The notes under the pieces: model-generated
Told to the model about the DNA's origin: nothing
Databases searched by the model: none
Seen by the model: only the letters and a program-made list of their open reading frames with translations
Shown: positions 1 through 5,611 of the stretch, piece by piece
Position numbering within the stretch: position 1 is the stretch's first letter
Layout: every line of letters starts with the position of its first letter
Translations under genes and position numbers: made by a program
DNA from: Treponema sp.
GTDB taxonomy: Bacteria > Spirochaetota > Spirochaetia > Treponematales > Breznakiellaceae
Length of the DNA stretch: 5,611 bases
Reading direction: 5' to 3'
Assembly (NCBI GenBank): GCA_031257715.1
Contig: JAIROE010000158.1
Span: 1-5,611, forward strand

Positions 1-75
1 CCCCAACATGCGTTAAGCAGTTTTCTTTTTCCGCCGGCTATATTCCTCGCGGCTCTTTTCGCTTTTATCTCCTGC
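1..75 (+). other. Lipoprotein signal peptide (5' part missing) with lipobox cysteine
   Basis: In frame with the LRR protein, the first 25 codons include the hydrophobic run FLFPPAIFLAALFAF followed by ISC. The cysteine codon is at 73-75 and SNPAGEDGG follows. This fits a signal peptidase II site with a loose spirochaetal lipobox (I at -2 and S at -1 where L and A/G are more usual). The positively charged n-region and initiator codon must lie upstream of base 1. After the cysteine comes Ser, not Asp, but spirochaete sorting rules differ from E. coli, so inner versus outer membrane location is not decided. Confidence 0.75.
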
Positions 76-1290
76 TCCAATCCCGCCGGTGAAGACGGCG
101 GCAGCCTGATCTTGGGCTTGGGCGGCGGGGACGACGTTGGTCCCGTCTATCCGGTCCTGACGAAGACCGGCGACCTTGACTGGGCGGCCCTGCTCGACGA
201 GATAGCCGCCAGGGGCGAGTATGTCACCCTGGATCTTTCGCGCTGTGATCCTGGCACGCACTCTCCGGGCGGGGGCTTTTACAGCGACGGCACTGACGGC
301 ATTTTTGACCCCTGGGCGGCGGAGACGGATCCCGGCCGGATTAGGGCCAAAGGCCTGATCGTCTCCATAACCCTCCCTTACGGGGTTACCGCCATCGAGG
401 AGGGTACTTCCGGCGATCCCTCCTTCAAGTACTTTGCCGCCCTTCAATATATAGCGGGCAGTAACGTAGGGACCGTCGGCGACTACGCCTTCTACAGCCG
501 TTCCGTCCTTTGGGGGGCAAATTTCCCCAATGCCACAGATATCGAAGTCTCCGCCTTTGCCGGGTGTATCAGCCTTAAGGCGCTGGGCCTCCCCAAGGTC
601 ACAAGCATCGGCGCTTCCGCCTTCGACGGCTGTACCGGCCTCCGGACGCTGAACCTCCCCAAGGTCACAACCATCGGCGCTTCCGCCTTCGACGGCGCCG
701 CCATTCAGACGCTGAACCTCCCCAAGGTCACAAGCATCGGCGCCTCCGCTTTCAACGGCTGTACCGGCCTCCAAACGGTGGACCTCCCCCTGGTCACAAG
801 CATTGACGCCTCCGTCTTCGCCGGCTGTACCGCTCTTCGGACGCTGAACCTCTCCAAGGTCGCAAGCATCGCCGCTTCCGCCTTTGCCGGCTACACCGCC
901 CTCCAGACGGTGTACCTCCAGGCGGCTACAGACATCGGCGCCTCCGCCTTCAACGGCTGCACCAGCCTTCAAACGGTGTACCTCTCCTCGGTCACAAACA
1001 TCGGCGCTTCCGCCTTCCAGAACACCGGCGGTGGTAACCTCACCGTTACCCTGGGCGCTACGGCGCCCGCGCTGGGGAGCGGGATATTTTCCGGTGTCGC
1101 CGCCAAAACCGTAATGGTAAAGGTTCCTGCCGGGACGACGGCCTACGGGACGCCGTTGCCGCTAAACTACACCGGCGGGGACGCCACCGGCAATTGGGGC
1201 AACGGCTTCCGGGGCGGCGGTTGGAGCGGCGGCAGCATGGGGGGCGGCACAATCAATGCCGGTATCACGTTGACGATAGCGGCATACTGA
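1..1290 (+). CDS. Leucine-rich-repeat (TpLRR/BspA-type) surface lipoprotein, 5' end outside window
   Basis: Probable exported, lipid-anchored surface protein. The frame is open from base 1 and stops at TGA 1288-1290, giving 429 codons in the window. There is no in-frame ATG near the left edge, so the true start lies just upstream. A TTG at 112 would delete the export signal and is unlikely. In order (residues counted from base 1): a hydrophobic signal-peptide core at about 5-24 ending in the lipobox-like AFISC with Cys25; a Gly/Asp-rich tether to about 45; a non-repeat N-terminal region to about 174; eight ~22-residue repeats of the type LPKVTSIGASAFDGCTGLQT at 175-350; a repeat-like cap with KTVMVKVPAG; a Gly/Trp-rich stretch at 398-416; and the end GITLTIAAY. 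TpLRR proteins in treponemes and oral anaerobes are linked to adhesion and surface binding. The ligand here cannot be predicted. Family and export are well supported; exact function is unknown. Confidence 0.88.
   Translation, partial: PQHALSSFLFPPAIFLAALFAFISCSNPAGEDGGSLILGLGGGDDVGPVYPVLTKTGDLDWAALLDEIAARGEYVTLDLSRCDPGTHSPGGGFYSDGTDGIFDPWAAETDPGRIRAKGLIVSITLPYGVTAIEEGTSGDPSFKYFAALQYIAGSNVGTVGDYAFYSRSVLWGANFPNATDIEVSAFAGCISLKALGLPKVTSIGASAFDGCTGLRTLNLPKVTTIGASAFDGAAIQTLNLPKVTSIGASAFNGCTGLQTVDLPLVTSIDASVFAGCTALRTLNLSKVASIAASAFAGYTALQTVYLQAATDIGASAFNGCTSLQTVYLSSVTNIGASAFQNTGGGNLTVTLGATAPALGSGIFSGVAAKTVMVKVPAGTTAYGTPLPLNYTGGDATGNWGNGFRGGGWSGGSMGGGTINAGITLTIAAY
523..1050 (+). repeat. Eight tandem ~66-bp in-frame leucine-rich repeat units
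   Basis: Units start at 523, 589, 655, 718, 784, 850, 916 and 982. Six of the first seven are exactly 66 bp (22 residues). The third, at 655-717, is 63 bp and lacks one codon in its GCTGL segment. The last, from 982, is degenerate and runs into the C-terminal cap. The protein consensus is L-P-x-V-T-x-I-G-A-S-A-F-x-G-C-T-x-L-x-T-hydrophobic. The units starting at 589 and 655 are almost identical over their first 42 bases (one difference), and the 718 unit differs from the 589 unit at three positions there. Later units are more diverged. This pattern fits recent duplication in the middle of an older array. Confidence 0.9.
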
Positions 1291-1295
1291 CCCGC

Positions 1296-1313
1296 GCGGG
1301 CCGTATGGCCCGC
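1296..1313 (+). terminator. Possible terminator hairpin after the LRR lipoprotein gene
   Basis: Six bases after the LRR stop codon, GCGGGCC (1296-1302) pairs perfectly with GGCCCGC (1307-1313) around a GTAT tetraloop. The stem is strong and well placed for transcript end formation. It has no immediate T-tract, only a T4 at 1322-1325, so it is not a textbook intrinsic terminator. It may instead be a 3'-end stabilising hairpin, or act together with a further hairpin at 1334-1346. Confidence 0.35.
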
Positions 1314-1452
1314 AAACGTGATTTTGTGCCCGGCCCCGGCGCGGGGTGTTAAACCGGACTCCCGAATGAAGAACCCCGCAGGCGGCGAGGAAGGCAAAGG
1401 GCCCTTCGGCCCGCTTGTCACGGTGGTTATCCCGTAAAATCCGCGAAACGGA

Positions 1453-1481
1453 TTGCCCTTGTCCCCAAGCCGTGCTATGCT
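1453..1481 (+). promoter_or_regulatory. Sigma-70-type extended -10 promoter for the glycosyltransferase gene
   Basis: The candidate -35 is TTGCCC at 1453-1458 (4 of 6 consensus bases). A 17-base spacer leads to the -10 TATGCT at 1476-1481 (4 of 6). TGC stands directly before the -10, giving the extended -10 form TGnTATnnT. The expected transcription start falls at about 1487-1490, immediately before the ATG at 1491. No Shine-Dalgarno-like sequence is present in the intervening CCTAGTTCT, so the mRNA should be leaderless or nearly so. A 6-bp dyad, AATCCG (1438-1443) and CGGATT (1449-1454), abuts and partly overlaps the -35 and could be an operator or chance. Confidence 0.55.
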
Positions 1482-1490
1482 CCTAGTTCT

Positions 1491-2624
1491 ATGAAAATAG
1501 GGATAGACACCTTCGCCTGTGACGGAGGCAGATCGGGGGTTGGCGCGTATTTGAACCATTTCCTGAAGCGTATACCCCCTTCCGGCGCTTTTTTTGAGCT
1601 TTTCGGATGGGAATACGACCGTTTTGCCTACAGCGAAGTCGCTCCTGACCTTGAATTCATTTCCCGGTGCCGGATAAACGGGAAAACGGCCAATTCCCTG
1701 TGGCATCTTTCCCGGTACGCCCGTTTTGCCAGGCACCGCGCCTATGACGCCTGTTTTTTCCCCGCGGCTCACCGGATGCCTCCCTACGGGTCTCCCTGCC
1801 CCGCCGTCGGAGTTGTCCACGACATGGCCGCTTATTGGGGTTCGCCCAGGACCCGGGAACATCTGGGGGCGGTGCTCCGCATGCTGCTGCCTAATTCCCT
1901 CCGCCGCATCGACCGTGTCATCGCGGTCAGCCAATGGGTCAAGGGGGAACTCATGGACAGGGCGAGGGTAAAGGAATCGAGGATCGAAGTGATTCCCAAC
2001 GGGATAGATCACCAGGCGTTTTATCCCCGGCCGGGGAATGAGGAAAGCGTCGTGCTCATTCAGCCGTTCAGCTTCCGCCAGCCTTACATGCTCTGCGTTT
2101 CACGCATCGATCATCCGGTAAAGAACCATGTCAGGCTGATAAAGGCCTTCGGCATTTTCAAGGAACGGACGAAGTTCCCCCACAGGCTGGTGATTGCCGG
2201 CGCCGACAGCAGCCGGGCCGAAAGGGTGAAGAAAGCCGCCGCGGCCTCGCCCTACAGGAACGACATTTTCTTTACCGGCCACTTTCCCCTGAAGAGCCTT
2301 CCCGAACTTTATTCGGGCGCCGACATCGTGGTCATTCCTTCCATGTATGAAGGCTTCGGCATGGGGGTTCTTGAAGCCATGGCCTCAGGCGTCCCTGTGG
2401 CCTGCGCGAGGGCGGCGTCACTGCCTGAAACCGCCGAACACGCGGCCCTTTACTTTGATCCCCTGGATTGCGAAGACATGGCGGACCGCATGGTTACCCT
2501 TATCACAAACCGGGGCATATACCGCGAATGCCGGGAGGCGGGCCTGCAGCGGGTCCAGTCCTTCTCCTGGGATCGCTGCGTCGAACGGACGCTGGAGGTT
2601 ATTCAGGAAACCGCGGGGAAGTGA
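1491..2624 (+). CDS. GT4-family (GT-B fold) glycosyltransferase
   Basis: A complete 377-residue group 1 glycosyltransferase, the usual length for GT4. The family transfers a sugar from a nucleotide-sugar donor with retention of configuration, usually at the cytoplasmic face of the membrane while building polysaccharide, glycolipid or O-antigen-like glycans. Seen in order: an N-terminal Rossmann strand and Gly-rich acceptor loop (MKIGIDTF, then SGVGAY at 15-20); VVHDM at 108-112; IAVSQW at 144-149; the domain junction IPNGIDHQAFYP at 168-179; donor-side residues in SRIDHPVKN at 204-212 (Arg205 and Lys211 as likely diphosphate contacts); FTGHF at 261-265; and the signature EX7E with Glu287 and Glu295 in EGFGMGVLEAMASGVPV. 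No signal peptide or membrane segment is evident. ATG 1491 is chosen because the conserved N-terminal strand begins there and a promoter lies just upstream. Some similarity to mannosyltransferase-type members is possible, but donor and acceptor cannot be told from sequence. The 3' end overlaps lon on the other strand. Confidence 0.92.
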   Translation: MKIGIDTFACDGGRSGVGAYLNHFLKRIPPSGAFFELFGWEYDRFAYSEVAPDLEFISRCRINGKTANSLWHLSRYARFARHRAYDACFFPAAHRMPPYGSPCPAVGVVHDMAAYWGSPRTREHLGAVLRMLLPNSLRRIDRVIAVSQWVKGELMDRARVKESRIEVIPNGIDHQAFYPRPGNEESVVLIQPFSFRQPYMLCVSRIDHPVKNHVRLIKAFGIFKERTKFPHRLVIAGADSSRAERVKKAAAASPYRNDIFFTGHFPLKSLPELYSGADIVVIPSMYEGFGMGVLEAMASGVPVACARAASLPETAEHAALYFDPLDCEDMADRMVTLITNRGIYRECREAGLQRVQSFSWDRCVERTLEVIQETAGK

Positions 2625-5131
2625 TCTTTTTTGAGGATTCCCCTGTCGAATAAAATGCCAAAAACTTCGTCGGCGTTTTCGGCAAATTCGACGGCAAGGG
2701 CGTCGCGGATATCCCTGTCCAGTTCTTCCCAATCGCCGCGGTTGCCCGCGGGAAGGAGAACCTTTTCCATGCCGTTCCGTATCGCGGCAAGGAGCTTTTC
2801 CTTGAGGCCGCCGATGGGCAGTATTCGGCCGGTGAGGGTAAGCTCTCCTGTCATGGCTATGCCCGGCCGGGGCGGGACGCGGCAGAGGGTCGAAAGGAGG
2901 GAAGAAGCCAGGGTGATTCCCGCCGAAGGCCCGTCCTTTGGTATGGCCCCTTCGGGGACATGGACGTGAAAGCCGGTTTTTCCCGGGTCTTTGACGGTGA
3001 AATTGTACCGGGCCCGCCTGCTCCGTAAATACGAGAGGGCGATGCGGGCACTTTCTTTCATCACGTCCCCAAGATTGCCGGTGATGATAAAATCGTCGTT
3101 TCCTTCAAAGTGTATTGTTTCCACAGGAAGAACGGTGCCCCCCGTTTCGGTCCACGCCAGGCCGTAAGTGACCCCGACGCGGGCCTCTTTGAACACCACG
3201 TCGTCTTTGTATTTGCGCCGCCCCAGAAGTTTTTCAAGATCGCCTGTCTGCACCATTTTTTTGAACGAGGAAATGGGCTTGTCCCTGCCGTAGTTTTTTT
3301 TCACCGCCCCCCGGGCTATACGTCTCGCGCAGCGGGCTATCTCCCGTTCCAGCCCCCGCACCCCGGATTCCATGGTCCAGTGCCGTATGATTTCCCGAAT
3401 GGTTTCGTCCCTGAAGATTATTCGGGCGTCCTTAAGGCCGTTTTCTTCAAGCTCCTTGGGGACGAGGAACTGTTTTGCGATGGCAAGTTTTTCATTTTCA
3501 CCGTAGCCGGGTATTTCGATAATCTCCATCCTGTCAAGAAGCGGGTAGGGAATGGCATGCAGTGAATTGGCCGTGGTGATAAAGAGAACTTTGGAAAGAT
3601 CGTAGGGCACTTCGAGGTAATGATCGGTGAAGGCGGCGTTCTGTTCCGGATCGAGCACTTCAAGAAGGGCGGAGGCGGGATCTCCCCGGAAGTCGCTTGA
3701 AAGTTTGTCTATCTCGTCCAGAAGAAACACCGGGTTCATCGTTCCGGCTTTCCGCATGGACTGAATGATCTTTCCCGGCAGGGCCCCCACATAGGTCTTC
3801 CGGTGTCCCCGTATTTCAGCCTCGTCCCTGACGCCGCCCAGGGATATGCGTACAAAACGGCGCCTCAATGCCCTTGCCACGGACATGCCGAGGCTGGTTT
3901 TTCCCGTACCGGGCGGGCCCGCAAAACAGAGGATGGGCCCTTTGATACCCGTTTTTTCAAGGGGCAGGGAGACGTCCTCCAAAGACGCTCCGGACCGCCC
4001 GTCCCCGCAAGGCGCCTGCAGCGCGGCAAGCTGCCGTACCGCTATGAATTCAAGAATGCGCTCTTTGGCTTTCCGCATGTCAAAGTGATCTTCGTCAAGG
4101 ATACGTTCGGCCTCCGCGAGATCGGTGGAACCGGCTCCGGCATCCGCCGAATATTCGCTCCAGGGAAGATCGGCTATCCATTCAAGGTAGCCCCGGAGTA
4201 CGCCGGCTTCCGGAGAAAAAGGCGGAAGTTTTCTCAGGCGGCCTATCTCTTTGCGCGCCTTGCCGAGCACTTCCTCTCCGGGTTTTTTGGCGGTTATGGC
4301 CCTTTCAAGTTCCGTAAATTCATCCGGGGCGTCGCCGGTTCCCAGTTCCCTGTTTATTTCCTTAAGCTGCTCGTGGAGTATGTATTCGCGCTGGCTTTTT
4401 TCCATGCGGCTTTTGACCTTGCCGGAAATGCTTTTCTGTATGCCGAAGATCTCGTTTTCCATTTCCAGGGCTTCAATGACCGCCTCGAGCCGCTCATGCG
4501 TGCCCGGGATGCCCAGGAGCGTTATTTTCTTTTCGGGTTTTACGGCGAGGGCATTGCAGATTATATTGGCGAGCCGTTCGGGGTTGTCGCTCTTTTCCGC
4601 CGCGGTGATGGTTTCCGTACCGATTTTTTTTGAGTGCTCGGCGTATTGGACAAACGAATTTCGCAGTGCGCGCATCAGGGCCAGCGTCTGCGCCCCGGGA
4701 GGATCGGAAAGATCCGTTATCCTCACCGGTTCCACACGGACGGTCGAAAAACCGTCCGCGTGGCTAAAGGAAACCGCGCTGCCCCGGTATTCGCTCTGAA
4801 GGACGATGCGGAACGTATTGTCGGGGAGCCTTAAATGCTGGATGATACGCGCCACGACGCCGAAAGGCTGTATCCCCTCTTCCCCGTTTTCCGTTCCCCG
4901 GCCCTTCTTTTCGCCGGCAAGGCACGCCGCAAAAAGCCTGAGATCGTGTTTCAGCGCCGACTCGACCGCGGCGATACCGGGCTGCCAGGTGACGAAAAGG
5001 GGAATGACCGTATTGGGAAAAAGGACCAACTCCCGCAGGGGAAGGAAGGGAAATTCCCCCCTTTCGGTATCCGTGGTTTTTGAAAAGAGTCTTTTTATTC
5101 CTGCCCGCTTCCCAACGCCGGGGAGTTTCAT
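2603..5131 (-). CDS. lon: ATP-dependent protease Lon (LonA type)
   Basis: Cytoplasmic AAA+ serine protease that unfolds and degrades misfolded and selected regulatory proteins as a homohexamer. The 842 residues are complete and within the LonA range. N-terminal substrate-binding domain at about 26-230, opening with [19 protein letters not shown]; helical linker at about 231-330 ([13 protein letters not shown] helix, here [19 protein letters not shown] at 246-264). AAA+ module: Walker A GPPGTGKT 405-412, pore-region [12 protein letters not shown] 432-443, Walker B FLLDEIDK 469-476, sensor 1 Asn522 in ITTAN, Arg finger Arg534 in LLDRME, sensor 2 Arg592 in GVRGLERE. Protease domain: Ser736 in PKDGPSAG and Lys779 in GGLKEKL, with the same 43-residue spacing as the E. 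coli Ser679/Lys722 dyad, so the enzyme should be active. ATG 5131 is chosen because it overlaps the clpX stop in ATGA and sits a normal distance before the first conserved strand. Unusual features are a ~22-residue insert before Walker A and three A7-A8 tracts. Confidence 0.97.
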   Translation of the reverse strand: MKLPGVGKRAGIKRLFSKTTDTERGEFPFLPLRELVLFPNTVIPLFVTWQPGIAAVESALKHDLRLFAACLAGEKKGRGTENGEEGIQPFGVVARIIQHLRLPDNTFRIVLQSEYRGSAVSFSHADGFSTVRVEPVRITDLSDPPGAQTLALMRALRNSFVQYAEHSKKIGTETITAAEKSDNPERLANIICNALAVKPEKKITLLGIPGTHERLEAVIEALEMENEIFGIQKSISGKVKSRMEKSQREYILHEQLKEINRELGTGDAPDEFTELERAITAKKPGEEVLGKARKEIGRLRKLPPFSPEAGVLRGYLEWIADLPWSEYSADAGAGSTDLAEAERILDEDHFDMRKAKERILEFIAVRQLAALQAPCGDGRSGASLEDVSLPLEKTGIKGPILCFAGPPGTGKTSLGMSVARALRRRFVRISLGGVRDEAEIRGHRKTYVGALPGKIIQSMRKAGTMNPVFLLDEIDKLSSDFRGDPASALLEVLDPEQNAAFTDHYLEVPYDLSKVLFITTANSLHAIPYPLLDRMEIIEIPGYGENEKLAIAKQFLVPKELEENGLKDARIIFRDETIREIIRHWTMESGVRGLEREIARCARRIARGAVKKNYGRDKPISSFKKMVQTGDLEKLLGRRKYKDDVVFKEARVGVTYGLAWTETGGTVLPVETIHFEGNDDFIITGNLGDVMKESARIALSYLRSRRARYNFTVKDPGKTGFHVHVPEGAIPKDGPSAGITLASSLLSTLCRVPPRPGIAMTGELTLTGRILPIGGLKEKLLAAIRNGMEKVLLPAGNRGDWEELDRDIRDALAVEFAENADEVFGILFDRGILKKDHFPAVS
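5128..5131 (-). promoter_or_regulatory. ATGA stop/start overlap coupling clpX to lon
   Basis: On the minus strand the lon ATG (5131-5129) and the clpX TGA (5130-5128) share two bases in ATGA. Upstream of the lon ATG there is only a weak purine stretch (AGAAAAG, three bases before the start) and no clear Shine-Dalgarno sequence. Translation of lon is therefore likely to depend on ribosomes finishing clpX, which would tie the output of the two protease components together. The overlap is seen directly; the coupling is inferred. Confidence 0.75.
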
Positions 5132-5611
5132 GCGCTTTTCTGGATGGACTGAATAACCGGCGGCTCCGACTTTTCCACCGTCTCCTGGGTTATGATTACC
5201 TGCTTGTTCCCTTCCATGGAAGGAATCTCAAACATGATGTCGGTCATGAGTTTTTCGACGATGGCCCTTAGTCCCCGCGCGCCGGTTTTCTGCTTGATCG
5301 CCGTATCCGCGATGGCGTTGATGGCCCCTTCGGTAAATTCCAGCTTCACGTCGTCAATGGCCAGCGAAGCCTGGTACTGCTTGACAATGGCGTTCCGGGG
5401 CTCCGTGATGATCCGCTTGAGGTCCTCCCGCCTGAGTTCCTCAAGGCTCACGGTGATGGGAAGGCGGCCGATAAATTCGGGGATCATGCCGAAACGGATC
5501 AGGTCGTCGGGGTGCAGGGCGTCGTACAGTTCCTTGAGATTTTTTTCGCTCCGGTCCTTTATGTCCGCGCCGAAGCCCATGGGGTGCTGAACCACCCGCT
5601 GTTCGATGAAT
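5128..5611 (-). CDS. clpX: ATP-dependent Clp protease ATP-binding subunit ClpX, C-terminal part
   Basis: C-terminal 160 residues of ClpX, the hexameric AAA+ unfoldase that feeds substrates to ClpP. The gene runs off the right edge of the window, so the zinc-binding domain, Walker A and B and pore loops are not visible; this is a window truncation, not a broken gene. Seen (residues counted from the first full codon at 5610): FIEQRV 1-6; MGFGADIK 11-18; DLIRFGMIPEFIGRLP 36-51, which carries the Arg finger at 49; EPRNAIVKQYQ 70-80; EFTEGAINAIADTA 91-104; and sensor 2 GARGLR 110-115 with Arg112. The 63-residue Arg-finger-to-sensor-2 spacing equals that of E. coli ClpX Arg307/Arg370. The end, VIQSIQKSA, is a short variable tail as in other ClpX proteins. 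The stop overlaps the lon ATG, so the two genes are almost certainly cotranscribed. A GTG at 5595 is internal to the domain and is not a start. Confidence 0.96.
   Translation of the reverse strand, partial: FIEQRVVQHPMGFGADIKDRSEKNLKELYDALHPDDLIRFGMIPEFIGRLPITVSLEELRREDLKRIITEPRNAIVKQYQASLAIDDVKLEFTEGAINAIADTAIKQKTGARGLRAIVEKLMTDIMFEIPSMEGNKQVIITQETVEKSEPPVIQSIQKSA

Noticed and set aside
8..16. ATG at base 8 as a start for the LRR gene
   Set aside because: It is in the wrong frame and reads ATG CGT TAA, stopping after two codons.
13..972. Long minus-strand reading frame (319 codons) opposite the LRR gene, rich in EGG/GGAD-type repeats
   Set aside because: It is the mirror of the LRR repeat array: its repeats have the same period, and GC-rich codons keep the antisense frame open. 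It has no recognisable domain or start context.
523..1050. Periodic repeats as a CRISPR array
   Set aside because: The repeats are contiguous, in frame and translate into leucine-rich repeat units. There are no unique spacers and no cas genes.
1167..2012. Minus-strand reading frame of 281 codons spanning the LRR end, the gap and the glycosyltransferase start
   Set aside because: It crosses two well-supported genes on the other strand, shows no family motifs, and has low-complexity Pro-rich ends. It is a shadow of GC-rich coding sequence.
2615..2643. Inverted repeat GGGGAA...TTCCCC around the glycosyltransferase stop, with a T6 run, as a terminator
   Set aside because: The stem is only 6 bp with a 17-base loop, and the T6 is in the loop rather than after the stem. 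It does not fit an intrinsic terminator on either strand.
3110..3565. Plus-strand reading frame of 151 codons inside lon
   Set aside because: It is antisense to the AAA+/protease junction of Lon, with no start context or motifs.
3803..4633. Plus-strand reading frame of 276 codons inside lon
   Set aside because: It lies wholly opposite the conserved Lon linker and ATPase core, whose motifs are unambiguous. It shows no recognisable motif or start signal.
5128..5595. A short independent gene starting at GTG 5595
   Set aside because: The frame continues open to the window edge with FIEQRV, matching ClpX. The GTG is an internal valine codon.

Overview
The window looks like chromosomal DNA from a GC-rich spirochaete of the Treponema group, most plausibly a gut treponeme. 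Two things suggest this. The left-hand gene encodes a lipoprotein built from TpLRR/BspA-type leucine-rich repeats, a family greatly expanded in treponemes, with the C-terminal tail I associate with those proteins. The right-hand side has clpX directly followed by lon, an order known from Borrelia and common in bacteria. The assignment is an inference from gene content; I could not run a search.

Layout, left to right. (1) Bases 1-1290, + strand: a lipoprotein, cut at its 5' end by the window edge, with a lipobox cysteine at 73-75, eight ~22-residue repeats and a glycine-rich C-terminus. (2) Bases 1291-1490: a 200-base intergenic stretch with several short GC-rich hairpins, the first a weak terminator candidate, and an extended -10 promoter so close to the next ATG that its mRNA should be leaderless or nearly so. 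(3) Bases 1491-2624, + strand: a complete GT4-family (GT-B fold) glycosyltransferase. (4) Bases 5131-2603, - strand: a complete LonA ATP-dependent protease whose 3' end overlaps the glycosyltransferase tail-to-tail by 22 bp. (5) Bases 5611-5128, - strand: the C-terminal part of ClpX, whose stop codon overlaps the lon start (ATGA).

How the genes work together: clpX and lon form a proteostasis operon transcribed leftward. Related genomes suggest that clpP, and possibly tig, lie just beyond the right edge. The glycosyltransferase and the surface lipoprotein are cell-envelope genes transcribed rightward. They appear to be separate transcription units, since a hairpin and a promoter lie between them.

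I found no convincing undescribed system. The points most worth a second look are the near-identical in-frame 66-base repeats, the leaderless promoter, the convergent lon/glycosyltransferase overlap, a ~22-residue insert just before the Lon Walker A motif, and a short reading frame in the intergenic gap that ends in a GT2-like N-terminal motif.
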